Assembly (NCBI GenBank): GCA_002362575.1 | Contig: DEUM01000058.1 | Location: 1-22,053, forward strand | Direction of reading: 5' to 3' | DNA: 22,053 nt | Origin: Lachnoclostridium sp. UBA3262 | Lineage (GTDB): Bacteria; Bacillota; Clostridia; Lachnospirales; Lachnospiraceae | Part shown: one piece after another, positions 1 to 8,305 of the stretch | How the letters are laid out: each line of letters opens with the position of its first letter | Numbering within the stretch: the first letter of the stretch is position 1 | The notes under the pieces: generated by a model | What the model was told of the DNA's origin: nothing | The model's input: only the letters and a program-made list of their open reading frames with translations | The model's database searches: none | Translations under genes and position numbers: made by a program

Positions 1-45
1 CATAGGATACTCGCCGCCTTAACAACATAAAGGATGAAGCGATTA

Positions 46-816
46 TCATGGGTTCGACTTGGTAACATCAGCCTGATACGCCGCATATTTTAACATCAGC
101 ATTTCCGCAATCAAAAACATCCCTGATGTACTGTAATAGCGAAAACCATGACGCCCGACATCCAGCTTCTGTGCAAAAAATGGCAGACAAAAGTCGCAGA
201 TTTCCGATAAATCATTTGCACCATCCCGACAGACGGCAACTAAAAAGATTCCTATTTCTTTTAATTTCCGCACATAGTCATTCATAACAGGGTTATCTCC
301 TGACAGTGAAAACAAAAACATAATGTCTCCTTTTTTCATCTGCGTAACTGCCATTACCCGTTCTTCTTCTCCCTCTATTACATGCAGCAGCCGTTCTGTC
401 AAAACCAGATAATTTTTCATTACTTTGGCAGCCGCCTTTTGGACAGAACCGCTTCCATACGCATAGATTCCCTCTGCCTTGTCCATCCTCTCAAACAGTT
501 CTGTACAATCTGCCTGCTGAATAAAATTTATTGTTCTCGTCAGATGAAAGCTGTTTTCTTCTACCCCGCGCTGGTCAAATACAGGACGGCTCAGACTGTT
601 CCACTTGAGAAATGTCTTAAACTCACTATACCCCTCCATCCCTATCAAATGCAAAAACCGTGATACCGTAGTGTGGGAGACCTCACACGCCTCTGCCAGC
701 TGATGCAGCGACAACCTTCTACATTCTTCTGTATGACTGCATATGTACTGCCAGATACGATGGTCACTCTCTCCCATACGGTCGTAGTTTTCCCTGACCA
801 AATCATCCAGTCGCAT
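46..816 (-). CDS. RpiR/MurR-family sugar-phosphate-responsive regulator (second of a tandem pair)
   Basis: A 256-residue transcriptional regulator of the RpiR family. The N-terminal HTH_6 domain (about residues 1-75) has its recognition-helix region at SLHQLAEACEVSHTTVSRF. The C-terminal half is a SIS-like sugar-phosphate-binding domain; the segment IYAYGSGSVQKAA near residue 115 and the LFSLSGDN segment near 170 match the two ligand-loop regions. The start is supported by AAAGGAGT six bases upstream of the ATG. It overlaps the end of the upstream regulator gene by 14 bp, so the two are probably translationally coupled. Length and context (alpha-glucoside PTS plus GH4 enzyme) resemble Bacillus subtilis GlvR, an RpiR-type activator of the glv operon, but which of the two copies is the functional equivalent cannot be told. 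It is the last gene of the locus before the window edge. Family call is firm; ligand and target are inferred. Confidence 0.9.
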   Translation of the reverse strand: MRLDDLVRENYDRMGESDHRIWQYICSHTEECRRLSLHQLAEACEVSHTTVSRFLHLIGMEGYSEFKTFLKWNSLSRPVFDQRGVEENSFHLTRTINFIQQADCTELFERMDKAEGIYAYGSGSVQKAAAKVMKNYLVLTERLLHVIEGEEERVMAVTQMKKGDIMFLFSLSGDNPVMNDYVRKLKEIGIFLVAVCRDGANDLSEICDFCLPFFAQKLDVGRHGFRYYSTSGMFLIAEMLMLKYAAYQADVTKSNP

Positions 817-1573
817 GTTCGGACTCCTTTCTCCTGTGATAATCCAGATATTTTAGGAACAGGATATCAATTAAAATAAAATACGATGTCGTCGATTCAT
901 ACTGCCAGTGTATCGGTGTTTCAACAAGATTGCTCTCATCGACATACAGACAGAAATCACATAAATGGGCAAGTGTATTTTCTCTGTTTTTCGTAATTGA
1001 CATCAGTGTCACCCCACGGACACGCAGCATCTTTGCAATCTCTACCATTTTTTTGTTCTGACCGGACACGGAAATGAGAATACAGAAATCATCACTTCCA
1101 AGCAGGGGAACCAGATTATACATCTCCTGCCCGCTTGGCGCGTCATAAAACATATATCCGGCACTCATAAAAATACGTTTAAACTCCTTTTTTACCGACG
1201 ACTGTACCATGCCCTCCCCAAAGATATAGTGCTGTTTCGCTTCATCAAAGGCTTCAAAAAGAGAGTCACAGTTTTTCTCACACATACTGTCCATAACATT
1301 CTGATACAGTGTACAAATGTGTTCCAGTTCACTGTGAGCAGATACCTTTTCCCCATCCAGTTTCAGATAAAGCTTCAATTCTGCAAACCCATAAAAACCA
1401 AGCTTTTTAGCAAACCTCATAACAGCGGAACGTGACACACAGCATTTTTTTGCCATTTTCTCGATTGACATACCAGAGCATGCCGCCTGGTTTTCTGATA
1501 AATATTCCCAAACTGCACGGTCACTCTCACTGAAATGCTTATAATTTTGGTTTACCAGCGCCTCAATACTCAT
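803..1573 (-). CDS. RpiR/MurR-family sugar-phosphate-responsive regulator (first of a tandem pair)
   Basis: A 256-residue RpiR-family regulator (HTH_6 plus SIS), the same length as the next gene and clearly a diverged paralogue. The two share the N-terminal pattern LV..NY....ESD..(I/V)W.Y, an HTH (here MSIEKMAKKCCVSRSAVMRF) and a CDFC-L motif near the C-terminus. SIS ligand loops are visible at YIFGEGMVQSS and ILISVSGQNKK. I start it at the ATG at 1573: AGGAGG lies nine bases upstream, whereas the alternative TTG at 1582 abuts that AGGAGG. A well-formed promoter and an inverted repeat lie directly upstream, so the pair can be expressed separately from the PTS and GH4 genes. The likely role is control of the adjacent alpha-glucoside operon; whether it activates or represses is unknown. 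Confidence 0.9.
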   Translation of the reverse strand: MSIEALVNQNYKHFSESDRAVWEYLSENQAACSGMSIEKMAKKCCVSRSAVMRFAKKLGFYGFAELKLYLKLDGEKVSAHSELEHICTLYQNVMDSMCEKNCDSLFEAFDEAKQHYIFGEGMVQSSVKKEFKRIFMSAGYMFYDAPSGQEMYNLVPLLGSDDFCILISVSGQNKKMVEIAKMLRVRGVTLMSITKNRENTLAHLCDFCLYVDESNLVETPIHWQYESTTSYFILIDILFLKYLDYHRRKESEHATG

Positions 1574-1604
1574 ATAAACCAACCTCCTGCCATTTCTCTA
1601 GGAA

Positions 1605-1630
1605 CATCATAACACGATTTTGTAATGATG
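1605..1630. promoter_or_regulatory. Inverted repeat overlapping the rpiR-pair promoter, candidate operator
   Basis: Arms CATCATAACA (1605-1614) and TGTAATGATG (1621-1630) are inverted copies with one mismatch in ten, separated by six bases. The repeat covers the -10 hexamer and the spacer of the promoter of the tandem regulators, a position typical of autorepression. No T-tract follows, so it does not look like a terminator. The bound protein is inferred to be one of the RpiR products. Confidence 0.45.
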
Positions 1631-1634
1631 TCTA
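1606..1634 (-). promoter_or_regulatory. Sigma-A-type promoter for the tandem rpiR genes
   Basis: On the minus strand, TAGACA (1629-1634) and TATGAT (1606-1611) are separated by exactly 17 bases. Each hexamer differs from consensus at one position. The -10 lies about 33 bases upstream of the ATG at 1573, leaving a short leader with AGGAGG. This gives the regulators transcription independent of the upstream PTS operon. Confidence 0.6.
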
Positions 1635-1705
1635 AAGAAAAAGCAGGAGGCTGGTACTTTTATCCAATATGCTTCGGATGTCAAAGACCGATGCTTTTCA
1701 ATCTT

Positions 1706-2206
1706 TTACATGCCGAGGCGCAGAGACACGAACAGGCAGAATGAACTGAACAGTATCAGCACGATACAGCCGGACAAATCCCTGAAAAAATTGTCTTTCC
1801 ACTTTGCACGCAGGGAAGCCGCCGGCGACATTCCTGTCATCTTATATACGAAATACATCAAAACCGTCATGATAATCATATAGACTGTATTTCTCAGTAT
1901 TGCCTCTGCCACAAACAGCATCACCAGATGTGACATCATGTAAGGCACATCCCCCTCATAGAGATGTTTTTGTGCAATTCCCAGCAGATAAGCAGTGAAC
2001 GGCCCCGCCATTGATATTAAAAAGGTGACAGTAATCTGCGGATTTTGCCGTAACAGGGAAGAAAGACTGCCTCCCCCGGAAAGCATCTGTAAATAGGCAA
2101 CTGCAACGAGTGGCGCCAGTGTAAGAAGCACCTTTGCAATCGTAAACCATTTGTCTTTTTCATGATAATTTGGCAGGGCTTTTGCCTGCTCGCCTTTCTT
2201 TCCCAT
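1706..2206 (-). CDS. Unassigned small integral membrane protein in the alpha-glucoside PTS operon
   Basis: A 166-residue protein I do not recognise. It has a short charged N-terminus (about 20 residues), then four or five hydrophobic segments: roughly 23-45, 58-80, 90-120 and 143-165. A basic loop RAKWKDNFFRDL precedes the last one. There is no signal peptidase II site and no obvious catalytic motif. GGAGG precedes the ATG. It lies between the GH4 glycosidase (53-bp gap) and the regulator pair, so it is probably co-transcribed with the PTS genes. Its size and position would fit a membrane accessory to sugar uptake or sensing, but that is guesswork from context. Confidence 0.75.
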   Translation of the reverse strand: MGKKGEQAKALPNYHEKDKWFTIAKVLLTLAPLVAVAYLQMLSGGGSLSSLLRQNPQITVTFLISMAGPFTAYLLGIAQKHLYEGDVPYMMSHLVMLFVAEAILRNTVYMIIMTVLMYFVYKMTGMSPAASLRAKWKDNFFRDLSGCIVLILFSSFCLFVSLRLGM

Positions 2207-2259
2207 AACAAATCCTCCATTCCAACTAAATTTACATTGGCAACTGCATTTTTAACTTC

Positions 2260-3594
2260 CTATTTGAGTTCCGGCCAATAACCTTTGTTCGCTTCAATCA
2301 TATCGTCCAAAATCAGCTTGGCAACGCGCGCGCTCGGTACAATTTTAGAGAGCGTCATCGCCTGCCACATCTTCTGATAGCTTCCCTCTATCCATGCTTC
2401 TACTACCAGCTTCTCTACACTGACCTGCTGTTCCATAAGTCCCTTCTGGAACTGTGGAATCGCACCCTGACAGATTCGCTCATAGCCATTGGAGCCAACG
2501 ATACATGGAATCTCTACCATGGCTGTCCGGTCAAAGTTCTCAACTGCCCCCTCGTTCGGGACAATGAGCAGGAACCGCTCCTTTGTATTTTCAGCAATCG
2601 CACACGCAAGGTCAACGATATAGGTTGCATGGGCATCCGCTTCAAACCCACAGTCCTTTGCCGTTCCCTTCTCGATAATTTCCTTACATGCACCAAACAC
2701 CGTTTTTTCACGGCCGTCCATAACCTCATTGGCACGGGTATATTCCGGATTGGAATGTTCCACTACATAATCCGGATACAGATAATATTTGAGGTAGGTA
2801 TTCGGAATCGTAGTCGGGTCCACCGCATAGACGTCTCTTGCTTTGGCAAATGTTTCCTTCCAGCTGTCATCAATATGCTGGTTTGTCTCTGCAATACCGT
2901 CTGCAAAACCGTTTACTGCCATATGCCTTCTGATTTCCGGCAGCAAATCATTACCATCCTTATCATAAATTTTGTGCCACCATCCAAAGTGGTTCAGACC
3001 ATAATATCCTACCTGCATTTCCTTTCGGGATTTCAGCCCAACCATGCTGGCCATTTTTTCTTCCAAATCAATCGGCATATCACAGATGTTAAGGATTTTT
3101 GAATCCGGGCGCAGACGACGGGTTGCCTCAGCTACAATGGCCGCCGGGTTGGAGTAATTTAACATCCATGCATCCGGGGAATATTTTTCCATATAATCCA
3201 GTATTTCCAATACCCCGCCGATAGATCGCATCCCATATGCGATACCCCCCGGGCCGCACGTCTCCTGTCCGACAACACCATATTTCAATGGAATCTTCTC
3301 ATCCGTCTCCCGCATCGCATACTTACCGACACGTATATGCGCAAGAACAAAGTCAATGCCGGTAAAAGCAGTTTCCGGATCCGTCGTATAGCCAAACTCA
3401 ATATCCGGCGCATTCTCCTTCAAATATATTTCACAAGCCTTTGCAACCGTTTCCTGACGCTCTGCATCATTATCATAAAACATAATTTTATGAATCGGAA
3501 AGCGGTCGCGCTCTGCTAAGAGCATCAGGGCAATTCCCGGTGTGAAGGTACTGCCTCCTCCGGCAACAGTAACAGCATATGATTTCTTCGACAT
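2260..3594 (-). CDS. glvA: 6-phospho-alpha-glucosidase, glycoside hydrolase family 4
   Basis: A 444-residue GH4 enzyme that hydrolyses maltose-6'-phosphate and related 6-phospho-alpha-glucosides to glucose-6-phosphate and glucose in the cytoplasm, using NAD and a divalent metal. The N-terminal Rossmann loop VAGGGSTFTPG (about 10-20) binds NAD. Cys171-Asp172 (NICDMP) and His202 (GLNHFGWW) fall at the same positions as the metal ligands and catalytic acid described for B. subtilis GlvA. A tyrosine near 267 (NTYLKYY) is the likely base. The CDMP signature separates 6-phospho-alpha-glucosidases from the alpha-galactosidase and 6-phospho-beta-glucosidase branches of the family. AAGGAGG precedes the ATG. 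It lies 39 bp after the PTS transporter gene that would supply its substrate. It could equally be named malH or aglA; the exact disaccharide is not fixed by sequence. Confidence 0.93.
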   Translation of the reverse strand: MSKKSYAVTVAGGGSTFTPGIALMLLAERDRFPIHKIMFYDNDAERQETVAKACEIYLKENAPDIEFGYTTDPETAFTGIDFVLAHIRVGKYAMRETDEKIPLKYGVVGQETCGPGGIAYGMRSIGGVLEILDYMEKYSPDAWMLNYSNPAAIVAEATRRLRPDSKILNICDMPIDLEEKMASMVGLKSRKEMQVGYYGLNHFGWWHKIYDKDGNDLLPEIRRHMAVNGFADGIAETNQHIDDSWKETFAKARDVYAVDPTTIPNTYLKYYLYPDYVVEHSNPEYTRANEVMDGREKTVFGACKEIIEKGTAKDCGFEADAHATYIVDLACAIAENTKERFLLIVPNEGAVENFDRTAMVEIPCIVGSNGYERICQGAIPQFQKGLMEQQVSVEKLVVEAWIEGSYQKMWQAMTLSKIVPSARVAKLILDDMIEANKGYWPELK

Positions 3595-3633
3595 AATAAA
3601 AGCCTCCTTATATTTTGTAATTCGTTTCGTTTA

Positions 3634-5694
3634 TTACTTTTTATACGTGATAACTGTAGTCTGTCCGGCTTTGGCCTTCTTATTCGAAAGCAGCTGGACA
3701 TCCTCACACTCATCTCCGTTTGTCATCAGTATCGGCGTGTGCATCTGATAACCCTTCTCTTTCATCAGTTTCATATCTACTTCACAGAGCAGTTGTCCGG
3801 CGCTGACTCTGTCGCCTTCCTTTACTCTCGGCGTGAAGCCTTTTCCTTCCAGTTCTACCGTATTGATACCGATATGGACGAGGAGTTCAAGTCCGTCATC
3901 AGTAGAGATTCCGTAGGCATGCAGTGTTTCCGCAATCATGGAAACTTCCCCGTCCGCCGGAGAGTACACCTTACCATCTGTCACAATGACAGCTACGCCG
4001 TCGCCAAGAGCTTTCGAAGCAAATACTTCATCCGGCACATCGGTTACCGGCATTGCCTCTCCGTTGGCAACTGCCTTAATTTCATGCTGTACCGCCTCGT
4101 CTCCCGTGTCCAGAGCGTATGCCGAAGGATTCGCCATAATATTTTCAAATTTTTCACGGACACTCGGCACACTCATGCCAACAATAACCTGCATTGATTT
4201 TCCATTCTTGGAAATACCGTGTGAGCCTATGCTCTTAAAGTAAGCGTCATCCTTTACTACCGTTTCGTCTTTGACATTCAGCCTCAGACGGGTAGCACAG
4301 TTCGTAACGTCTACGATGTTGTCTGCGCCTCCAAGTCCTTCCATAATCAGTGCAGCAAGCATCGTCTTTTTATCCATTTCGACGCCGCCATCCTTCCTTG
4401 CCCGGAACTCTACCTTGGAATAAAATTTCGTCTCCTCTGTGTCCTCACGGCCCGGTGTTTTAAAGTTAAACTTTAGAATCAGGAACCGGAAAACGACAAA
4501 ATAGATTCCCGTATATACCAGTCCAATTACTAAAAGCAGAAGATATTCTTTCCAGTGCGTGGTCATAAGTGGAATAAAGTTAAGCGAGCTCATCTCAATC
4601 AAGCCACCGGAAAATACCCCGACTATGCCAAAAAGGTTAATCGTCGTAGACAGGCACGCCGCCAAAAATGCGTGAACCACAAACAATACCGGTGCGATGA
4701 ACAGGAAAGTGAACTCAATCGGCTCGGTAACACCACATACAATTGCCGTCAGAGTAATCGGAATCAACAGACCTTTCAACTGTTTTTTCTTCTCTGGCTT
4801 TGCCGTTGCATAAAATGCCAGTGCAATACCCGGACAGCCGAATATCTTGGAAAATCCGGTTGCAGTAAACGCCGCCTCCGGGCAAAGCGACTTCAAAGAA
4901 GCCGTAGAAGCAGCCAGTTGCGGAAGCTGTGTCGCCCAGTACGAATAGATGCCACCCGGACATACAAGATTGTCATAATAAAACGGACTGTACATCAAGT
5001 GGTGCAGGCCAAATGGAATAAGCAGCCGCTCTAAGAAAATAAATACCCACACGCCGAGCGAACCGCTTGTCATAACAAAGTTCTGGAAAATCTGCATACC
5101 ATGCTGAATGTTCGGCCAAATCAGAACCGATAACAGGGCTACCGGAAGCATTACGAAAAAGCCAATCATAAATATAAATGTTGAACCGTTGAAAGAACCA
5201 AGCCACTCCGGCAATTCTGTATCAAAAAACTTATTGTGAAGGTATATGACAAGTCCGGAAACTAGCAGCGCACCAAACATTCCCATATCTAATGTTTTGA
5301 TGTTGGCAATCATTGTAAGACCGCTGGAACCGCCGACTTCTGCGGCAAAATCTACTCCGAATACGCTTCCCCACTGTGTAAGTATCGTGTTTACAAAATA
5401 ATGGAAGGTCAGATACAGAACCAGTGCTTCCATACAGCAGCGTCCCGCCTGCTTTTTTGCCAGACCGATAGGCAGTCCGACAACGAACAGCAGTGGCAGC
5501 TGGTTGAATACACACCATGCACCCTGTAAAATGACGTTCCAGATTAAGTACCACATACTAGTCGGAGCAGCCAGTGAACCCAGAACCGCTTCTGTCGTAC
5601 ACAATGTACCGATTCCGACCATAACACCCGCGAAGGAGAATAGCAGCACCGGTGTAAACATCGCGCCGCCAAACTTCTGAATCTTTTGCATCAT
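3634..5694 (-). CDS. PTS alpha-glucoside transporter, EIICBA
   Basis: A 686-residue fused PTS permease of the glucose/maltose superfamily. Residues 1 to about 425 form the membrane EIIC domain, with many hydrophobic segments and the substrate-loop motif GVTEPIEFTFLF near 321. EIIB spans about 440-520 and has its phosphocysteine at Cys466 in TNCATRLR. A linker leads to a C-terminal EIIA (about 545-686) with the His pair His592 (LHAYGIS) and His607 (VHIGINTVEL), the latter being the expected phosphorylation site. All three domains look intact, so only EI and HPr are needed from elsewhere. Tandem ATG ATG codons start it; the first is ten bases from AGGAAG. The downstream GH4 6-phospho-alpha-glucosidase indicates uptake of maltose or another alpha-glucoside as its 6-phosphate. 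Confidence 0.93.
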   Translation of the reverse strand: MMQKIQKFGGAMFTPVLLFSFAGVMVGIGTLCTTEAVLGSLAAPTSMWYLIWNVILQGAWCVFNQLPLLFVVGLPIGLAKKQAGRCCMEALVLYLTFHYFVNTILTQWGSVFGVDFAAEVGGSSGLTMIANIKTLDMGMFGALLVSGLVIYLHNKFFDTELPEWLGSFNGSTFIFMIGFFVMLPVALLSVLIWPNIQHGMQIFQNFVMTSGSLGVWVFIFLERLLIPFGLHHLMYSPFYYDNLVCPGGIYSYWATQLPQLAASTASLKSLCPEAAFTATGFSKIFGCPGIALAFYATAKPEKKKQLKGLLIPITLTAIVCGVTEPIEFTFLFIAPVLFVVHAFLAACLSTTINLFGIVGVFSGGLIEMSSLNFIPLMTTHWKEYLLLLVIGLVYTGIYFVVFRFLILKFNFKTPGREDTEETKFYSKVEFRARKDGGVEMDKKTMLAALIMEGLGGADNIVDVTNCATRLRLNVKDETVVKDDAYFKSIGSHGISKNGKSMQVIVGMSVPSVREKFENIMANPSAYALDTGDEAVQHEIKAVANGEAMPVTDVPDEVFASKALGDGVAVIVTDGKVYSPADGEVSMIAETLHAYGISTDDGLELLVHIGINTVELEGKGFTPRVKEGDRVSAGQLLCEVDMKLMKEKGYQMHTPILMTNGDECEDVQLLSNKKAKAGQTTVITYKK

Positions 5695-5783
5695 TGTTGC
5701 AGCACTTCCTTTCTTTTTATATTTTTACTCTGCGATACCATTCTCCCGGGATGAAATACATAAACGGTATCTTTTCTTAAATA

Positions 5784-5812
5784 ATATTAGCAAAATGAAA
5801 AATTAAATACAA
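5784..5812 (-). promoter_or_regulatory. Candidate promoter of the alpha-glucoside PTS operon
   Basis: Minus-strand TTGTAT (5807-5812) and TAATAT (5784-5789) are 17 bases apart in a very AT-rich stretch. This leaves a leader of roughly 80 bases before the transporter ATG. The hexamers are moderate (four of six matches each), as would suit an activator-dependent promoter. A related TATATT lies nearby at a different register, so the assignment is tentative. Confidence 0.4.
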
Positions 5813-5857
5813 TATAATGGAAACAAGTTGGTAACCGGGCGATAATTTCTTCATTTG

Positions 5858-5872
5858 TCACAAAATTTGTGA
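5858..5872. promoter_or_regulatory. Perfect 15-bp palindrome upstream of the PTS promoter, candidate regulator site
   Basis: TCACAAAATTTGTGA is a perfect palindrome around its central base, centred about 55 bp upstream of the candidate -35. TTGTCACA occurs within it and is repeated in direct orientation 18 bases further on (5855-5862 and 5874-5881, the last base differing in context). The position upstream of -35 suits an activator such as a GlvR-like RpiR protein. It is not in CRP half-site order. Confidence 0.4.
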
Positions 5873-5892
5873 ATTGTCACATACGGGCTAAG

Positions 5893-5932
5893 CAAAAGAA
5901 GAACCGGCCCATGTACTTGACAAGGCCGGTTC
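5893..5932 (-). terminator. Intrinsic terminator after the hybrid histidine kinase
   Basis: A nine-base-pair GC-rich stem, GAACCGGCC paired with GGCCGGTTC (5901-5909 and 5924-5932), with a 14-base loop. In the minus direction it is followed by the T-rich run TTCTTTTGC. It lies 41 bases past the kinase stop and separates that operon from the PTS operon. Confidence 0.75.
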
Positions 5933-5943
5933 CGTTTTAGGGT

Positions 5944-5971
5944 TATATAGCAATTAAAACTATATAGCAAT
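5944..5971. repeat. Two direct copies of an 11-bp sequence beside the kinase stop codon
   Basis: TATATAGCAAT occurs at 5944-5954 and again at 5961-5971, start to start 17 bp, immediately after the kinase stop codon. No function is evident; it may be a small local duplication. Confidence 0.4.
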
Positions 5972-5972
5972 A

Positions 5973-8285
5973 TTAAATTCCGGAAGTTAGCGTTTCTGCT
6001 ATTCCATCCAGTAAGGCAGCGTATTCCTCCAAAACCTCACTGTGTTTTTCCTGTATGTAGTCCCAGTTTTCTTCCTTTGCCGCCATCTCAAGCCCCTTTG
6101 CGTGTTCTGAAAGAAGCTGTGCACCGATTGACAGGGAAGTACCTTTTATCTCATGGGACAGAATACGGTAATTGTTAATGTCCCTCTTTTCAAACGCTTC
6201 CGAGATGGCTGTCCTTTTATCTCCGTCAAGGAAGGCTTTCAGCATATCCAGATAAAATCCCTTGCTTCCCATACAATATTTTAAACCGAGCAGCACATGC
6301 AGCTGGGGACACTTTGCAAACAACTGCTGCAGTTCTCCCATAGTAAACTCATCGGATGCTGGTTCGGATGGGGTGGTTTCAACAATTTCTTTTGATTCTG
6401 CAGCTGCTTCCACCTTGCTTTCCTCCTTTTTCTCTTTTACACTATCTCCGCCGCCTGAATTTTTTCCTGTCCCGGTTTCCGCTGTTTTATAAGACACAAT
6501 CTTCTCCGGCAGATATTTCTCAAGCTGCGCTTCCAGTTCGTTTGGCTCAATCGGCTTGGAAAGGTAATCATCAAATCCCTCTTTTATATATTCTTCCTTC
6601 GCTCCGACAATAGCGTTTGCCGTCAAGGCAACCAAAGCAGTGCCTTCCGGCAAAAGATTTTTCTCCCGCAGCCTGTGACAGGTCTCCACACCATCCATTT
6701 CAGGCATCATGTGGTCGAGGAAAATAATATCGTACTGCTTCTCTGCCGCCATCTGCAGACACAATTCTCCGGAATCCGCCGTGTCGGGCAGAATCCCGCT
6801 CCGTTTCAGCCGTCCCTTCGCTACCTTCAGATTCATTTCATTATCATCGACGACTAAAATTGACGCCTCCGGCGCATAAAGGAACGTCTCCTTTTCCATT
6901 GCACGCTGGCTCTCCTGAAAACGCTTTTCATACTCACCAATCGGACTTGCATTGACAATCTTCTGCTTCAGGGTAAAAGAAAATTTAGAGCCTTCGCCAT
7001 AAACGCTTTCCACCCTCAGACTACTTCCCATCAGCTCCAGCAGACGCGCCGTGATATTCATACCCAGACCTGTCCCCTCGACATTCCGGTTTCTCTCCTC
7101 TTCTATCCGCTGGAATTTCTCAAATAATTTGGCGAGGTCGTCTTCCTTAATGCCAATTCCTGTGTCTTCCACAGAAAAATCAATAAAGACATTTTCCCCT
7201 TCTCTGCGCTTTTCCTCTACAATCAAACTAATTGTTCCCTCGTTTGTGTATTTTACCGCATTATTCAAAATATTCAGAATCACCTGACGGATACGAATCT
7301 CATCACCGAACAGATGAGAAGGAAGCTGAGGCTCTACCTTTACTTTCATAGCAAGGTTTTTATCCTCCGCCTTCATGGAAATCATATTCACTGTGTCATG
7401 AAGTACACTGCTGAAATCATACTCAACAGGTATAATCTCCATTTTCCCGGATTCCACCTTTGACAAATCCAGAATATCATTAATCAGGGATAACAGATTC
7501 TTACCAGCAAACTGAATGTCTCTTGCGTATTCCAGAATCTGCTCATCCTCACACTCCTGCAGAATCATATCGTCCATTCCGAGGACAGCATTGATAGGTG
7601 TCCGTATCTCATGGGACATATTGGCAAGGAACTCCCCTTTGGCACGGTTTGCTCTCTCTGCTTCCTCCTCAGCGCGCCGACATTGCTCAACCAAATCTGC
7701 CTTCTGCGTTGTATCCGCCAGCTTTTCAAGCATATTGTGGGAGACTCGGGCAATGGTAACACATATACTGCCCATAACAACTGCTTCAATCAAAAATCCC
7801 ATTGAGTAGCCCACAAACCATGCGAAAGCTGAGTCAAAGCCTACGTGAGACACACTGAGCGAACGGAAATACACCGAGATTACAAGCAGCACATAGCTAA
7901 TAATAGCAATCCGAAGCGTAAATTTTTCATCATAGTAAAAGATACTAAATACCATGGCAAGCGCATATGTCATATAGATACCGATTGTCACATTGGTTCC
8001 CATCAGCGCAATCATAGCACCCAGTGCAAGTGTCGTAACATACTTCATTACAATAATCGGCGGACGAAACCGGTAAGCGACCGACGGCCCGATGGCAACA
8101 ATGCAGGCCAGCAGTGCCAGTATTACCAAATCCTCAATTTCACAGTTAAATACACCGACTACCGATAAAAGCATCATAACCGGAAATACCAGAACAAACC
8201 ATTTAATAACCCGGATAGCTGTTTCTGTAACCTTCACATCATTTTGGTAAAAAAACTCGTCCTCCGTATTCTTTTCAATCTTCAT
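5973..8285 (-). CDS. Membrane hybrid histidine kinase, HisKA-HATPase-REC-Hpt
   Basis: A 770-residue multi-domain phosphorelay kinase. Residues 25-180 hold about six membrane segments with no extracellular sensor domain of note. A short coiled linker follows. HisKA carries phospho-acceptor His225 in ANMSHEIRTP. HATPase_c (about 325-440) has the N-box NILNNAVKY and the G-boxes DTGIGI and GTGLGM. A REC domain has Asp524 in IIFLDHMMPEMDG. A low-complexity Lys/Glu/Ser-rich linker (about 605-645) leads to a C-terminal Hpt domain with His711 in SHEIKGTS. All relay residues are present. AGGAGAG precedes the ATG. It lies 20 bp after a CheY-like regulator gene, the obvious candidate end point of the relay. 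The input signal is unknown. Confidence 0.92.
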   Translation of the reverse strand: MKIEKNTEDEFFYQNDVKVTETAIRVIKWFVLVFPVMMLLSVVGVFNCEIEDLVILALLACIVAIGPSVAYRFRPPIIVMKYVTTLALGAMIALMGTNVTIGIYMTYALAMVFSIFYYDEKFTLRIAIISYVLLVISVYFRSLSVSHVGFDSAFAWFVGYSMGFLIEAVVMGSICVTIARVSHNMLEKLADTTQKADLVEQCRRAEEEAERANRAKGEFLANMSHEIRTPINAVLGMDDMILQECEDEQILEYARDIQFAGKNLLSLINDILDLSKVESGKMEIIPVEYDFSSVLHDTVNMISMKAEDKNLAMKVKVEPQLPSHLFGDEIRIRQVILNILNNAVKYTNEGTISLIVEEKRREGENVFIDFSVEDTGIGIKEDDLAKLFEKFQRIEEERNRNVEGTGLGMNITARLLELMGSSLRVESVYGEGSKFSFTLKQKIVNASPIGEYEKRFQESQRAMEKETFLYAPEASILVVDDNEMNLKVAKGRLKRSGILPDTADSGELCLQMAAEKQYDIIFLDHMMPEMDGVETCHRLREKNLLPEGTALVALTANAIVGAKEEYIKEGFDDYLSKPIEPNELEAQLEKYLPEKIVSYKTAETGTGKNSGGGDSVKEKKEESKVEAAAESKEIVETTPSEPASDEFTMGELQQLFAKCPQLHVLLGLKYCMGSKGFYLDMLKAFLDGDKRTAISEAFEKRDINNYRILSHEIKGTSLSIGAQLLSEHAKGLEMAAKEENWDYIQEKHSEVLEEYAALLDGIAETLTSGI

Positions 8286-8305
8286 TGACAGACTCTCCTG
8301 TTCTT

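Noticed and set aside
1636..1705. Possible terminator after the small membrane protein gene (imperfect GC-containing stem near 1668-1696)
   Set aside because: The stem has an internal mismatch and no T-run follows, so I could not support it.
5757..5778. Possible CcpA cre site near the PTS promoter (AGATACCGTTTATG on the minus strand)
   Set aside because: It keeps the central CG but misses four of the defined consensus positions, including the outer bases. Carbon catabolite control is plausible but not shown here.
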